Notes: generated by a model not told the origin, from the letters alone. 64,000 nt of DNA from Streptococcus oralis (GCF_003943415.1 NZ_RJPK01000002.1:1-64000), one strand, 5' to 3'. Shown: positions 18,820-28,541, numbered from the stretch's first letter. Made by a program: numbers and translations.

Positions 18820-19389
18820 TTAACGTTGGCCTTGAGCTTCCCACTCATTCCTCAGCAAGCCATATATGAGACTGTCACAGCGATTCCCTTGGGCATCTTT
18901 GCGGTCTCGAATGCGAGCTTCGAGGGTAAAGCCTAATTTTTCAGCGACTCGTTGACTTTGGACATTGTAACCAAAACAAGTTAGTTCAATCTTGTGTAGG
19001 TTCAATTCTTTAAAAGCTAAATCAATCAAGGTACGTGCCGCTTCCGGAACATAACCTCGACCCCTATAGTCTGGATGTAAGATATAGCCAATCTCCAAGA
19101 CATCATCCTCGTGACGACGAGGGAAATCAACAGAGCCGATGATAGTATCGGTCCCTTTAACCACTATGCCGTAACCAGCTGGGAGATTGTCCTTTTCATT
19201 GCGCTCGGGCAGAATATGCTCCAGATAATAAATCTCATCTTCCAAGGTCTTGACGGGCGGAAAACCTGCTGGATAGGAAACTTCTGGCCTACTGGCATAG
19301 TCAAAGATATCCACAACATCAGGCACGGAACGGACTCGCAAGACCAGACGCTCGGTCTCTATTCGTTCTGGCAACTCTGCTCTTGTCAT
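18820..19389 (-). CDS. GNAT acetyltransferase, RimJ/RimL type
   Basis: A 189-residue acetyl-CoA-dependent N-acetyltransferase of the ribosomal-protein-acetylase (RimJ/L) group. It opens ERIETERLVLRVR, typical of the group, and contains the acetyl-CoA loop GYILHPDYRGRGYVPEAART (motif R-G-x-G) and the late CFGYNVQSQRVAEKLGF segment. The substrate is unknown. ATG 19389 was chosen because GAGG lies 8-9 bp upstream; the frame opens to 19428, which lies inside the T-box terminator. It is the first gene behind the T-box leader, so its level should follow charged tRNA supply together with valS. Confidence 0.88.
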   Translation of the reverse strand: MTRAELPERIETERLVLRVRSVPDVVDIFDYASRPEVSYPAGFPPVKTLEDEIYYLEHILPERNEKDNLPAGYGIVVKGTDTIIGSVDFPRRHEDDVLEIGYILHPDYRGRGYVPEAARTLIDLAFKELNLHKIELTCFGYNVQSQRVAEKLGFTLEARIRDRKDAQGNRCDSLIYGLLRNEWEAQGQR

Positions 19390-19619
19390 CCTTCTACCTC
19401 GCTTTCTACAAAAAATCGCCCCTGCCATCTACATGACAGGGACGAATGTGCTTATCCGCGGTACCACCCAATTTCGGGCAGAGCCCGCTACTCTCATCTC
19501 TAAAACAAAAAGACATTTTTATTTCAATTTTTCATCCATCAGTAACCAGTTTTGACACATTTGTGGACTTCTCAGCACCGCCACTTTCTGTAAAATGTGG
19601 AATTCAAAACACCTCTAAT
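19390..19619 (-). promoter_or_regulatory. T-box riboswitch leader of the GNAT-valS operon
   Basis: The minus strand carries the near-invariant T-box GGGTGGTACCGCG (19457-19469), which pairs with the uncharged tRNA acceptor end. It is followed by an intrinsic terminator CGTCCCTG/CAGGGGCG (19417-19444) with a T run (19411-19416). Stem I features such as GGTGCTGAGA lie upstream. A candidate Val specifier codon GTC is near 19554-19556; this last assignment is tentative and based on the downstream valS gene. Confidence 0.93.
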
Positions 19620-19625
19620 GGCTTT

Positions 19626-19654
19626 ATTTTAACAAGTTTTTGACGGAAATGCAA
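19626..19654 (-). promoter_or_regulatory. Promoter of the T-box operon
   Basis: TTGCAT (19649-19654) and TAAAAT (19626-19631) are 17 bp apart with TG one base before the -10, placing the transcription start near 19619, just ahead of the T-box stem I. Confidence 0.75.
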
Positions 19655-19667
19655 GGGGCAAGAAAGA

Positions 19668-20063
19668 TTACTTGAACTTGATGCCGTTTTCTTTTAATTT
19701 CTTGATGGTAGCTGGACCGATTCCTTTCAAGGCAAGGAGTTCTTTTTCAGTCCAGTTTTTAAAATCAGAAGCTGACTTGATGCCTTCATCATAGAAAGTC
19801 TTGGCGCGGTCGACTGAAAGTCCACCTAGGTTCGCTGCGAATTCTTCTACAGAGCTTGTAACCTTTTGAGCTTGCTCTTTAGTTGCTTCTACTGCTTGTT
19901 CCACTTTTTTAGAGACAACTTTTCCCACTTCACTAGCAGATTTTTCTGCATGCTTCACAACTTTTTTTGTTTCTTCGACAACTTTGGTCACTGTAGTTGA
20001 AAATGCGCCTGAACGGCGAAGGCTATTTCGCAATTGTTTTTTACGTTGGAGTTTCTTTGACAT
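19668..20063 (-). CDS. Small helix-hairpin-helix protein
   Basis: A 131-residue protein. The basic N-terminus (SKKLQRKKQLRNSLRR) leads into a long amphipathic, coiled-coil-like middle rich in Val, Lys, Glu and Ala (about 25-80). The C-terminus carries a helix-hairpin-helix, WTEKELLALKGIGPATIKKL, with the GIG turn that contacts the DNA backbone in repair proteins. It probably binds nucleic acid; no catalytic domain is present. Streptococci keep a conserved gene like this near valS, but I know of no assigned function. Confidence 0.75.
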   Translation of the reverse strand: MSKKLQRKKQLRNSLRRSGAFSTTVTKVVEETKKVVKHAEKSASEVGKVVSKKVEQAVEATKEQAQKVTSSVEEFAANLGGLSVDRAKTFYDEGIKSASDFKNWTEKELLALKGIGPATIKKLKENGIKFK

Positions 20064-20080
20064 GATAAAATCCTTTCAAT

Positions 20081-20107
20081 AAAAAATCCCTGCTCTGACA
20101 AGGATTT
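20081..20107 (-). terminator. Terminator between the DUF1912 and HhH genes
   Basis: On the minus strand AAATCCTTG and CAGGGATTT form an imperfect stem followed by TTTTTT, ahead of the HhH gene. Confidence 0.65.
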
Positions 20108-20160
20108 AATAAAGATATTCTATCAAGATTTTGGGAAAAAATCAAGAAAGGATATTCATT

Positions 20161-20415
20161 TTAATAGTTTCTCTCACCAAACAAACCTTCTGGTAAATCA
20201 TGGAATCCCTTTCCTGCCTTGAAGTTTTCAAACTTACCCAGCAAAAACTGATAAGCATCCAAACGGCTCTCGTAGCGAATCATAGCATCTTTGGCACGCT
20301 CGTCTTGGTCTTCTTCGTAGACTTTTTGACTTTCCTTGTGCGCCATGTCGTTGATCATGATCTGGGTATTAACCCAGTTCTCAAATTCCTTCATAAATTC
20401 CTGTTCGTAACTCAT
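20161..20415 (-). CDS. DUF1912 family protein
   Basis: An 84-residue, highly charged, helical cytosolic protein of the streptococcal DUF1912 family (EFMKEFENWVNTQIMINDMA, then KVYEEDQDERAKDAMIRYESR, ending GLFGERNY). It has no known function, signal peptide or metal motif. It follows the DUF438 gene by 9 bp and is likely cotranscribed with it and the DUF1858 gene. Confidence 0.8.
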   Translation of the reverse strand: MSYEQEFMKEFENWVNTQIMINDMAHKESQKVYEEDQDERAKDAMIRYESRLDAYQFLLGKFENFKAGKGFHDLPEGLFGERNY

Positions 20416-20424
20416 TAGTTCTCC

Positions 20425-21759
20425 TTATTCTAATCCACGGAAGTAGTCCGTATCAATCTCTCGGTAGGGCTGGATATCCTGAACGTACTCTAACACTCCT
20501 TGAAATTCTCCGTTCTCATCATGCACCGCAGCATAGGTAATGTGGACAAACTTGCCTCGCGACTCTGACTTGAACCACATTTCATACTTGTCCTTGACCC
20601 CTTCACGAAGACCTTTCATAACGGCCTTCACCTTGTCTAAGTACTTGGGCGGATGGCAAAGTTCAACATTGCGTCCGACTTGGGACGGCGTCCGTTTGAA
20701 AATCATCTCATCAGCTGGCGTATTGTCATTGTAATACTGGAAAATATCGTCTTTATTGACAAAGGTAATCTCCATAGGGAGGTGATTGAGGATGAGGTTG
20801 GCCTGCTCGACGGAGAGATAGCCATTCCCAAAAGCCTGTTGACTATGGCGGTCCAGCACTGCTTCCTTTTCCTTAGGGGTAAAGGTAATGGTAAACTGAC
20901 CTTCTGGTGTATCGATAACTTGCTGCACTTGACCTTCAGCCGTGTCTAGTTGAACAGGTTCCTCTGCACTCTTTTCCTCAACAAAGCGATGGCGCTCTGG
21001 CACCCATTTCTCAGACGGACGGACGATGGCATAGCCGTAAGCATCGCTCTCCTCCGCAATCTGAAGCCAGTCATCCTGAGTAAAGGACTCAAGTAGAATC
21101 ATGAGAAGGATGGACTCTTCCTTGAAAATCATACTTTCAAACTCTGTCGCAAAAGCTTCAAAATCTTCTTTTACAGTGTTAATCGACACTTCTGGTAGTG
21201 ACTTGGCTGTCGTTAGAGCTGTTTGAAAGAGTTCTCTGATCTGATCATCCACTCCCCACATAACTTTTGGAGGTGAATCGTGTCCATAGCGCTCCATGAT
21301 GGGAAAAAAAAGCTCTTCCTTGCGCTGATAGTGGATGTCAAATTGGCCCAAAAGCTCCATTTGACGAACCAAACCCTTGCGCATCTCTGCCAGCATTTCC
21401 TCGTCTTCCATAGACTCATAGGTATCTAACAGTCTCCGAATGCGAATCAAGGCAGCACGGAGAGCCAGATTTTCATCCTTAAAGACGCGAACGGGGTGGC
21501 CTGGGTGCTCGGTATCTGCAACTTCGACACCCTTAACAGCATTTTTAAAAAGATTAGCATGGACATCGCAGAGTTCCATGACATCTTCAAAAGTAACTCC
21601 TGAGTCTGAGTTCATCAGCTCATGCTCCATGAGGGAAATCTCGATGGCCGACACACCTGTAAAAGTCGCATCAAAACGCTCCTGAACTGACTCAGGAGAG
21701 GCGCCATTGTGCAATTCTAACAAAATATCCCGTAGGATATGAATCCGTTCATCTGCCAT
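20425..21759 (-). CDS. DUF438 / hemerythrin-like / PAS domain protein
   Basis: A 444-residue cytosolic protein with three parts. DUF438 occupies about 1-90, including ILLELHNGASPESVQERF. A hemerythrin-like four-helix bundle (about 105-230) follows, with candidate iron or oxygen ligands in EHPGHP, FDIHYQRKEELFFPIME and the FESMIFKEESILL helix. A PAS domain near 315-435 contains LPMEITFVNKDDIFQYYN and a VQDIQPYR end. The combination suggests a redox, gas or iron sensor, but no output domain is fused. It overlaps the DUF1858 gene by one base, so the pair probably work together; DUF1858 proteins often accompany DUF438. Confidence 0.85.
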   Translation of the reverse strand: MADERIHILRDILLELHNGASPESVQERFDATFTGVSAIEISLMEHELMNSDSGVTFEDVMELCDVHANLFKNAVKGVEVADTEHPGHPVRVFKDENLALRAALIRIRRLLDTYESMEDEEMLAEMRKGLVRQMELLGQFDIHYQRKEELFFPIMERYGHDSPPKVMWGVDDQIRELFQTALTTAKSLPEVSINTVKEDFEAFATEFESMIFKEESILLMILLESFTQDDWLQIAEESDAYGYAIVRPSEKWVPERHRFVEEKSAEEPVQLDTAEGQVQQVIDTPEGQFTITFTPKEKEAVLDRHSQQAFGNGYLSVEQANLILNHLPMEITFVNKDDIFQYYNDNTPADEMIFKRTPSQVGRNVELCHPPKYLDKVKAVMKGLREGVKDKYEMWFKSESRGKFVHITYAAVHDENGEFQGVLEYVQDIQPYREIDTDYFRGLE

Positions 21760-21992
21760 TAGTCTAATCCAATCACTTCGTAACCATTCGCTTCCAATGT
21801 GCGGACAATCTTGTCCATAGGAGTTCCTTCAAGCTTAGAACCCTGTTTGAGCGATACCTTGCGACCGACTGTATTGCGCATCAAGGGATTGGCTAGCGGT
21901 TTAAAACCCAGCTCCACTAGAATTTCCAAGACTTCTGGATGCTTATCCACCACTTCTGCAACAGGAATTGACACATCGATGATATTGTCCAT
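21759..21992 (-). CDS. DUF1858 domain protein
   Basis: A 77-residue ScdA-N-like DUF1858 protein (IIDVSIPVAEVVDKHPEVLEILVELGF ... LMRNTVGRKVSLKQGSKL), a helical domain found in iron-sulfur-repair and hybrid-cluster proteins. Start at ATG 21992 follows GGAGG by 6 bp. An extended -10 (TG-G-TATAAT) on the minus strand around 22035-22043 probably drives this gene and the DUF438 and DUF1912 genes after it. Confidence 0.82.
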   Translation of the reverse strand: MDNIIDVSIPVAEVVDKHPEVLEILVELGFKPLANPLMRNTVGRKVSLKQGSKLEGTPMDKIVRTLEANGYEVIGLD

Positions 21993-22064
21993 GACGACCT
22001 CCATTGTATATTCTAAAATGATTTTACTGCTTATATTATACCATAAGGACGATTAGCATACACT

Positions 22065-22088
22065 AAAAAAGAGGGGCACCCCCTCTTT
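22065..22088 (-). terminator. Terminator closing the nusA-infB-rbfA operon
   Basis: AAAGAGGGG and CCCCTCTTT form a 9-bp stem with a short loop and six Ts on the minus strand. It sits just past the BOX element that follows rbfA. Confidence 0.88.
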
Positions 22089-22091
22089 CTT

Positions 22092-22195
22092 ATACTCAAT
22101 GAAAATCAAAGAGCAAACTAGGAAGCTAGCCACAGACTGTACTTGAGTACGGCAAGGCGACGCTGACATGGTTTGAAGAGATTTTCGAAGAGTAT
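22092..22195. repeat. BOX element (boxA-boxC, no boxB)
   Basis: A 104-bp element with inverted ends ATACTC...GAAAATC and GATTTTCGAAGAGTAT. It contains the characteristic boxA core TACGGCAAGGCGACGCTGAC and a boxC-like half (GAGCAAACTAGGAAGCTAGC). BOX elements are small mobile-looking repeats of pneumococcus and close relatives. One end overlaps the rbfA stop codon by a base, so it sits in the operon's 3' UTR. Confidence 0.9.
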
Positions 22196-22545
22196 TAGTT
22201 TTTATCCAGATTGCGTAGCATCTCGTCAATCTTGTTTCCATATTCGATGGATTCGTCTTTGACGAAGGTCAAATCTGGGATTTTGTACAATTTCAAATTG
22301 CGACCAAGTTCACGTTTGATGGTACCAGTTGCTTTTTCAAGCCCAATTTGAGCTTTTTGGTTATCCGAAGCAAGGTTACTCAAAATGGTGTAGTAAACCT
22401 TGGCAACAGACAAGTCACCCAGCATCTGAACATCTGTAATGGTCACACCTTGGACACGCGGATCACGGACTTTCTTTTGCAAAATCTCATTGACTTCACG
22501 CTTGATTTCCATGCCCACACGATCCGTACGGAAATGATTTGCCAT
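22195..22545 (-). CDS. rbfA: 30S ribosome-binding factor A
   Basis: RbfA assists 30S maturation by binding the 16S 5' helix. The 116-residue KH-like protein contains [19 protein letters not shown] and the [18 protein letters not shown] core, ending [18 protein letters not shown] 22545 follows AAAGGA; the longer in-frame opening to 22572 lacks a ribosome site. Last gene of the nusA operon, separated from infB by 165 bp that contain an 10-bp hairpin. A BOX element begins on its stop codon. Confidence 0.95.
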   Translation of the reverse strand: MANHFRTDRVGMEIKREVNEILQKKVRDPRVQGVTITDVQMLGDLSVAKVYYTILSNLASDNQKAQIGLEKATGTIKRELGRNLKLYKIPDLTFVKDESIEYGNKIDEMLRNLDKN

Positions 22546-22570
22546 GATATTCCTTTCTCTACTTTGAACC

Positions 22571-22598
22571 AAAAGCTAGGCCAGCAGACCTAGCTTTT
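22571..22598 (-). terminator. Hairpin between infB and rbfA, possible attenuator
   Basis: AAAAGCTAGG and CCTAGCTTTT form a perfect 10-bp stem upstream of rbfA, with only a short T tail. It could allow partial termination between infB and rbfA. The rest of 22599-22710 holds no gene. Confidence 0.55.
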
Positions 22599-22710
22599 TC
22601 TAGAAGATAGAGGAACTAGAGCCATTTGAATCTAGGAAACAAGCCTTTGATAGAACTGAAGTTCATCAATGCGCTGTTGACAACGAGTCAAATGAGCTAT
22701 TGTTTCTCTA

Positions 22711-25497
22711 TTATCTCTTGATTTCTTCCATGACGTATGCTTCAATGACATCATCCATCTTGATATCATTGTAGCCGTCGATCATCAATCCACCTTCACG
22801 ACCGTTAGTAACTTCTTTGACGTCGTCTTTGTAGTGTTTCAAGCTTGCGAGTTCACCGTCATAGATAACGACACCGTCACGGATGACACGGACTTTAGAA
22901 TCACGAGTAACTTTACCACTCATAACCATGAATCCACCGATGGTTCCCACTTTAGATACCTTGAAGGTTTCACGAATAACCGCTTCACCAATAACTTTTT
23001 CTTCGAATTCAGGATCCAACATCCCTTTCATGGCTTCTTCCATCTCTTCGATAACCTTGTAGATAATGCTGTGGAGACGGATTTCCACATCGTCTGCTTC
23101 TGCTTGTTGACGCGCTTGTGGTGTAGGGCGTACGTTGAAACCAACGATGAAGGCATTTGAAGCTTCGGCAAGAGTCACGTCAGATTCATTGATAGCACCG
23201 ACTGCTGAGTGGACAATGGTAACTTTGACACCTTCTACATCGATCTTTTGAAGGGAGGCAGAAAGGGCTTCAACTGAACCTTGTACGTCGGCCTTGATGA
23301 TGACGTTAACAGACTTAAGCTCACCAGCTTTAAGCGTATCAAAGAGGTTTTCAAGGCTGACACGTTGGGTAGCTTGACGTTGTTTCATGAGGGCACGTTT
23401 TGCACGCTCTTCACCTGCTGCACGCGCAGATTTTTCATCTTCGTAAACAGCAAAGTGGTCACCCGCCATTGGCGCTTCGTTCAAACCTGTGATAGAAACC
23501 GGCGTTGATGGGCCTGCAACCTTGACACGACGACCAAGGTCATTGGTCATGGCACGGACACGACCGAAGGTATTTCCGACAACGATTGGGTCTTGGACAT
23601 TCAAGGTACCTTGTTGAACAAGAAGGGTTGCGACCGCACCTTTTCCTTTATCCAAGCGAGCTTCGATAACCGTACCGATCGCACGAACTGTTGGGTCTGC
23701 CTTGAGTTCTTGGATTTCAGCCACAAGTAGGACCGTTTCCAAGAGTTCATCGATATTTTGATTGAACTTAGCTGAGATTTCGACAAACTCAGAATCTCCA
23801 CCCCAAGCTGTTGACATAACCCCATGCTCTGCCAATTCACCGATAACGCGTTCTGGATTGGCACCTGGTTTATCAATCTTGTTGATAGCTACGATAATTG
23901 GAACGTTGGCCGCTTTTGAGTGGTTGATGGCTTCGATAGTCTGAGGCATAACCCCGTCATCTGCCGCAACGACCAAGATGGTAATATCGGTAACAGAAGC
24001 ACCACGCGCACGCATAGAGGTAAAGGCCGCGTGCCCTGGTGTATCAAGGAAGGTAATCTTCTTGCCATTTTCCACGATTTGGTAGGCACCGATATGCTGA
24101 GTGATACCACCTGCTTCACCTGTCGCAACACGAGAGTTACGAAGGGTATCCAAAAGTGTTGTCTTACCATGGTCAACGTGTCCCATGATGGTTACAACTG
24201 GTGGACGCTCAACCAATTCATCTTCATTGAGATAGCCATCTTCGACGAAGAAACGTTCGATGTCCGCATTGTCCACTTCAACCTTTTGTTTGGCTTCGAT
24301 ACCATAATCCACCATGAGGAGTTCGATGGTTTCTCCATCCAAGGATTGGTTTTGTGTGGCCATCACACCCATCATAAAGAGTTTCTTAACGATTTCTGCT
24401 GGTTCACGTTTGATACGTTTTGCGATTTCCGCAACAGTCATACCATCTGTATACTCAAATTCTGTTGGCAATTCATGGAACTTACGTTCTGTAACAGGTT
24501 TTGGTGCCTGATTGCGATTATTTTGCTTGTTGCCTTTTTTATTCTTTTTGTTGTTATTCCAGTTACTATTTCTTTGATTTCTCACTTGATTCTGACTACT
24601 TCGATTCTTTTGTTGTTTTCTAGGACCATCTTCTTCGTGATCATAATCGTCACGTTCTTTGTCTGGTCGAGCTTGTTTTTTACGACGTGTATCCACTGGC
24701 GCTTCTTTCGCTACAGGAGCTACTGTTACTGCTGGCTGCGTTTGTTCAGCTAGCTTAGCAGCTTCTTCAAAGATTTCCTCTGGCTCCTTGCGTTTGTTAG
24801 CTTGAGCCAAGGCTTCTTTGGCTGCTTGCGATTGTTTGAAGCGCTCCTCGCTTGAGCGTGCGTACTCTGCATTTTGCTCTGCTTTTAGGGCTGCTGCACG
24901 GGCTTTAAAGTCAACACGTGGTCCAGCTTGTTTTGGCTGGAAGTCTTGTTGCTGACGGCGATCATTGCCACGATTCCCTTGACCTTGTGGTTTTTTCCCT
25001 TGGTCGTTGAAACGGCGATTGTCGCGGTTTCCTTGACCAGGTTTGCCACCATTACGGCTGTCATTTTTCTGACGGCTGCCGTTTTGTTGTTGGTCACGGT
25101 TGTTGCCCTTGTTTTGTTTGCGTCGCTCTGCCTGCTCTTTGGCACGCGCCTCACGCTCCGCCTTGAAGTTTCGACTCTGTGGTCTTGCGGCCACTACTTT
25201 TTCTTCCTTAGGAGCTACAGGTGTAGCTGGTTTGCTTTCTTCCTTAGCGACAACTGGTTTAGCTGAAACAGGCTTTTCTGCTTTCTTTTCTACACTTACT
25301 TTTGGTGCTGCAGGTTTTGCTTCTGTTTTAGGAGCGGATGCAGACTTAAAGCTGGCAGCGATTTGCTCAGCAGCAGCGGTTTCCACGCTCGATGAGTGGC
25401 TTTTTACATCCAAGCCCAACTCTTTTGCACGCGCTACAACTTCTTTACTTTCTTTTCCAAGTTCTTTTGCGATTTCGTACAATCTTTTCTTAGACAA
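22711..25497 (-). CDS. infB: Translation initiation factor IF-2
   Basis: The GTPase that delivers initiator tRNA to the 30S subunit. The 928-residue protein starts with an IF2-N helix ([21 protein letters not shown]), then a long low-complexity Lys/Ala/Gln/Asn/Arg linker (about 50-340). A second IF2-N module follows, then the G domain with G1 [10 protein letters not shown] near residue 440, G3 DTPGH and G4 NKID. Domains II-IV form the C-terminus, ending [13 protein letters not shown]. It sits between ylxQ and rbfA in the nusA operon. Confidence 0.98.
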   Translation of the reverse strand: MSKKRLYEIAKELGKESKEVVARAKELGLDVKSHSSSVETAAAEQIAASFKSASAPKTEAKPAAPKVSVEKKAEKPVSAKPVVAKEESKPATPVAPKEEKVVAARPQSRNFKAEREARAKEQAERRKQNKGNNRDQQQNGSRQKNDSRNGGKPGQGNRDNRRFNDQGKKPQGQGNRGNDRRQQQDFQPKQAGPRVDFKARAAALKAEQNAEYARSSEERFKQSQAAKEALAQANKRKEPEEIFEEAAKLAEQTQPAVTVAPVAKEAPVDTRRKKQARPDKERDDYDHEEDGPRKQQKNRSSQNQVRNQRNSNWNNNKKNKKGNKQNNRNQAPKPVTERKFHELPTEFEYTDGMTVAEIAKRIKREPAEIVKKLFMMGVMATQNQSLDGETIELLMVDYGIEAKQKVEVDNADIERFFVEDGYLNEDELVERPPVVTIMGHVDHGKTTLLDTLRNSRVATGEAGGITQHIGAYQIVENGKKITFLDTPGHAAFTSMRARGASVTDITILVVAADDGVMPQTIEAINHSKAANVPIIVAINKIDKPGANPERVIGELAEHGVMSTAWGGDSEFVEISAKFNQNIDELLETVLLVAEIQELKADPTVRAIGTVIEARLDKGKGAVATLLVQQGTLNVQDPIVVGNTFGRVRAMTNDLGRRVKVAGPSTPVSITGLNEAPMAGDHFAVYEDEKSARAAGEERAKRALMKQRQATQRVSLENLFDTLKAGELKSVNVIIKADVQGSVEALSASLQKIDVEGVKVTIVHSAVGAINESDVTLAEASNAFIVGFNVRPTPQARQQAEADDVEIRLHSIIYKVIEEMEEAMKGMLDPEFEEKVIGEAVIRETFKVSKVGTIGGFMVMSGKVTRDSKVRVIRDGVVIYDGELASLKHYKDDVKEVTNGREGGLMIDGYNDIKMDDVIEAYVMEEIKR

Positions 25498-25513
25498 ATC
25501 ATGTCCTCCTCTT

Positions 25514-25813
25514 CTATTCCATAAGAGACCTCATTTTCTTTGTAAATCCAGCATCAGTCACAGCCAAAACCTTTCTTGATTTTCCGACTGCTATGCTTAA
25601 TTCCAGTGTTGAAAACACGGTTACAGTTTCTACTTGATAATAATGACTTTTATCTTGAATCTTCTTGGTTAGATTAGGGCCAGCATCATGGGCTAGAAAG
25701 ACTAGCTTGGCTTTCTGGTCTTGAATAGCCTTGACTACCAATTCCTCACCCGATATAATCTTGCCTGCTCGTTGAGCCAGTCCCAAGAGATTGCTTACTT
25801 TTTGCTTATTCAA
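25514..25813 (-). CDS. ylxQ: L7Ae-family ribosomal-like protein YlxQ
   Basis: A 99-residue L7Ae/L30e-type RNA-binding protein: [19 protein letters not shown] and the [16 protein letters not shown] core are family-typical K-turn binders. Its RNA target is unknown. It overlaps the upstream rnpM gene by 8 bases and precedes infB by 16 bp in the nusA operon. Confidence 0.9.
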   Translation of the reverse strand: MNKQKVSNLLGLAQRAGKIISGEELVVKAIQDQKAKLVFLAHDAGPNLTKKIQDKSHYYQVETVTVFSTLELSIAVGKSRKVLAVTDAGFTKKMRSLME

Positions 25814-26099
25814 GTCCTAACTCTCTTCTTTTTACTTTGTGATCCACATAAGCGATCAACTCGTCATAAAAGCTTTCTTCAACTTCCATGTTAAAGCTGC
25901 GGTTAAAGACTTTCTTCTTTTTTGCCTCTAGGGCTTCTGTATTGTCTAGCTTGATATAAGCGCCACGACCATTGGCCTTGCCTGTCGGATCGATAAATAC
26001 CTGTCCTTCTTTGTTCTTGACAATACGGAGTAAATCACGCTTGTCAATCACTTCGTTAGACACAACAGACTTGCGCAAAGGGATTTTTCTTGTTTTCAT
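25806..26099 (-). CDS. rnpM: YlxR-family RNase P modulator RnpM
   Basis: A 97-residue YlxR/DUF448 protein (TRKIPLRKSVVSNEVIDKRDLLRIV, then FIDPTGKANGRGAYIKLD). Family members bind nucleic acid, and the B. subtilis homologue was reported to modulate RNase P. It lies 21 bp after nusA and overlaps ylxQ by 8 bases. The GRGAYI motif lies in the RNA-binding cleft. Confidence 0.9.
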   Translation of the reverse strand: MKTRKIPLRKSVVSNEVIDKRDLLRIVKNKEGQVFIDPTGKANGRGAYIKLDNTEALEAKKKKVFNRSFNMEVEESFYDELIAYVDHKVKRRELGLE

Positions 26100-26120
26100 C
26101 TTTCCCTCCTCTAGCAGCTT

Positions 26121-27257
26121 TTATTCTTCGATCAATTCATCCGCAACTGCGTAATCAACTTGACCTGCTTCTTCCATGGCTTCAAACTCACTAGCAGACT
26201 TAATATCGATACGGTAACCTGTCAAGTGAGCTGCCAAGCGAACGTTTTGTCCACGACGACCAATGGCAAGAGAAAGCTTGTTATCAGGTACAACGACCAA
26301 GGCACGCTTGCTGTCGTTTTCATCAAAGATAACTTGGTCAACCTCTGCAGGTGCGATAGCATTGTAGATAAATTCAGCTGGATCTGCTACCCACTCGATA
26401 ACGTCGATGTTTTCTTCGACAGGAATCATACGATCACTCTTGGCATCGTAACGAGCAGGGTGGAATTTGCTGGTGATTTTCTTGATATTAGCACCACCAC
26501 GTCCAACGATTGTCCCGATAGCATCCACGTTAGGATTGTGGCTACGAACGGCAACTTTCGTACGATCACCAGCTTCACGGGCTACGCTCATGATTTCAAC
26601 AGTTCCATCGTACACTTCTGGAATTTCTTGCTCCATCAAGCGTTTGATCATTTCTGGATGGCTACGGCTAACAAATACGTTGACACCACGAGGGTTGTCT
26701 TCAACCTTGTAAACGTAGACTTCGATACGGTCATGGGAAGCAAACACCTCTCCAGGGATTTGGTCTTGTTTTGATAATTGGGCTTCGATGCTGCCAAGGT
26801 TGACATAGATAAAGCGGTTATCAAATCGTTCTACTGTACCAGACATGATTTCTTGTTCATGTTCTTTATAAGTATTGTAAGTGATGGCACGTGTTTGCTT
26901 GCGCATTTTTTCCATGATGGTTTGTTTGGCAGATTGGGCAGCTACACGACCAAACTCAGCTGGTGCTTCTTCAAACTTGATTTTGTCACCAAGCTCATAG
27001 GCTGAATTAATGGCAAGGGCATCTTTCAAGCTAATTTCCAAACGGCTATCAAATACTTCATCAACCACTTCACGAACAGTATAGACAGTAAAGTCACCTG
27101 TTTTTTCGTTGAAGTCAATAGCTACGCTGTCTGATTGACCATAGCGTCTGCGATAAGCGGAACGAAGCGACTCTACTACTGCGTCGATGATATCTTCTTT
27201 TTTGATTCCCTTGTCTTCTTCCAAAATGCGGAAGGCCTCTAGCATTTCTTTACTCAT
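26121..27257 (-). CDS. nusA: Transcription termination/antitermination factor NusA
   Basis: The RNA-polymerase-bound pausing factor. The 378-residue protein has the polymerase-binding N-domain (MSKEMLEAFRILEEDKGIKK onward), an S1 domain (SGTVERFDNRFIYVNLG near 140-155), and two KH domains, the first with GTIVGRGGANIKKI and the second with LAIGRRGQNVRLAAHLTG. It lacks the C-terminal acidic repeats of Proteobacteria, as usual in Firmicutes. Follows rimP by 42 bp. Confidence 0.97.
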   Translation of the reverse strand: MSKEMLEAFRILEEDKGIKKEDIIDAVVESLRSAYRRRYGQSDSVAIDFNEKTGDFTVYTVREVVDEVFDSRLEISLKDALAINSAYELGDKIKFEEAPAEFGRVAAQSAKQTIMEKMRKQTRAITYNTYKEHEQEIMSGTVERFDNRFIYVNLGSIEAQLSKQDQIPGEVFASHDRIEVYVYKVEDNPRGVNVFVSRSHPEMIKRLMEQEIPEVYDGTVEIMSVAREAGDRTKVAVRSHNPNVDAIGTIVGRGGANIKKITSKFHPARYDAKSDRMIPVEENIDVIEWVADPAEFIYNAIAPAEVDQVIFDENDSKRALVVVPDNKLSLAIGRRGQNVRLAAHLTGYRIDIKSASEFEAMEEAGQVDYAVADELIEE

Positions 27258-27299
27258 GTTCTTTTTACTTTTGAATCCTCAAAAGCTATCCTTTCTTTT

Positions 27300-27779
27300 C
27301 TATAGTTTTACTGCTAAACGTGCTTTTGATACTAAACTGTATGGAATTTGGACGGTTTTCTTACGTGTCTTGTCCATATATTCCATGGTCAACTCGTCTT
27401 CTTCAAAGGATACCAAAGTTCCTTCAAAGACTTTTTGCTTATCAATGGCTTGGTAGAGCCCGACATGGATGTATTTCCCAACTGCTCCAGCGACAGCATC
27501 CTTGGTTTTCAAAGGACGTTCCAAGCCTGGACTGGTGATTTCTAGGAAATATTGTTCTGGGAAGGGATCGGGCTTGATAGTGTCTAGGACAGGACTGATG
27601 ATTTCTGTCAAGTCTGCCGTGTCGTTCAAGGTAATTCCTTCAGGTTTATCTACAAAAATACTGAGAATCATGTCACTGCCAATCTTTCCATACTCGATAT
27701 CCACGAGTTCGAAAGGCGCTTGAATGACAGGTTCTACAACTTCTCTGACTAATTCTACGATTGTTGCGATTGCGTCCAC
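27300..27779 (-). CDS. rimP: Ribosome maturation factor RimP
   Basis: RimP supports early 30S assembly. The 159-residue reading from GTG 27779 ([19 protein letters not shown]) matches the usual streptococcal length, with the [14 protein letters not shown] segment and a C-terminal SH3-like domain ending [12 protein letters not shown]. The start is awkward: the best Shine-Dalgarno, GAGGAG, touches the GTG. Upstream in-frame ATGs (for example 27827) lie almost at the predicted transcription start and inside a leader hairpin. First gene of the nusA-infB operon. Confidence 0.88.
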   Translation of the reverse strand: MDAIATIVELVREVVEPVIQAPFELVDIEYGKIGSDMILSIFVDKPEGITLNDTADLTEIISPVLDTIKPDPFPEQYFLEITSPGLERPLKTKDAVAGAVGKYIHVGLYQAIDKQKVFEGTLVSFEEDELTMEYMDKTRKKTVQIPYSLVSKARLAVKL

Positions 27780-27839
27780 CTCCTCATAAGCAAGAGGCGA
27801 AGATATTTCCCCGCCTCTCTTTCTCATATTCTTACTATC

Positions 27840-27868
27840 AGTATAGCACGTTTGTCCATTTATGTAAA
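27840..27868 (-). promoter_or_regulatory. Promoter of the rimP-nusA-infB operon
   Basis: TTTACA (27863-27868) and TATACT (27840-27845) are 17 bp apart on the minus strand. The leader then forms a 7-bp hairpin, AGAGGCG/CGCCTCT, at about 27793-27818 before rimP. Confidence 0.8.
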
Positions 27869-27905
27869 GCATAAGCACTCAAACGGCTGGTTTTCAAGCT
27901 ATTTC

Positions 27906-28541
27906 TTAAAATTCTGCCTCAACTCGGTAGATCACTTGACCTTTGCTGGAGAATTTTTGCTCATATTCCGTCATGACATTGCCTTCAAAATCACTGGCAT
28001 GTAAGTCTAGCCAAACACCATTGAGCTTCATGCCATACTGAGAAAAGCTCACTAGGCTGTACTCAAACAAGCCACGATTATCTGTCTTGAAATGGATTTC
28101 CCCATTCTCAGGCAAGATGCGCTTGAAGGTATCCAAGAAACTCTTGTAGGTCAAACGACGTTTTTCATGGCGTTTTTTAGGCCAAGGATCTGAAAAGTTT
28201 AGGTAGAGACGATCAATTTCACCGTCTTCGAAATAGTCAGTCAGATCTGAACCATCTACCCACAGCAATTTGATGTTGGGCACTCCAACTTCAAGTACCT
28301 TGTCCAAGGCATAACTCAAGACCGACTTTTGGATATCAATCCCAATGTAGTTGATGTCAGGATTTTGCTTGGCCATTCCTGATACGAAGGCCCCTTTCCC
28401 ACTTCCAACTTCAACATGAATAGGATGATCATTTCCAAACAAGTCTCGCCATTTCCCTTTTGCTTCCAAGGGATTGAGGACCACATACTGAGGATTGGCC
28501 TCTAGTAACTCTGTCGCCCCTTTACGATTTCTAACTCTCAT
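27906..28541 (-). CDS. trmB: tRNA (guanine-N7-)-methyltransferase
   Basis: TrmB forms m7G46 in tRNA. The 211-residue enzyme has the SAM loop [15 protein letters not shown], the aspartate-bearing strand [14 protein letters not shown], the [13 protein letters not shown] substrate motif and the HFKTDN segment. It overlaps the end of ccrZ by 4 bases, so the two are translationally coupled, ccrZ first. Confidence 0.97.
   Translation of the reverse strand: MRVRNRKGATELLEANPQYVVLNPLEAKGKWRDLFGNDHPIHVEVGSGKGAFVSGMAKQNPDINYIGIDIQKSVLSYALDKVLEVGVPNIKLLWVDGSDLTDYFEDGEIDRLYLNFSDPWPKKRHEKRRLTYKSFLDTFKRILPENGEIHFKTDNRGLFEYSLVSFSQYGMKLNGVWLDLHASDFEGNVMTEYEQKFSSKGQVIYRVEAEF

Noticed and set aside
22092..22195. 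RUP element instead of BOX
   Set aside because: The boxA core sequence and A-C arrangement identify a BOX element.
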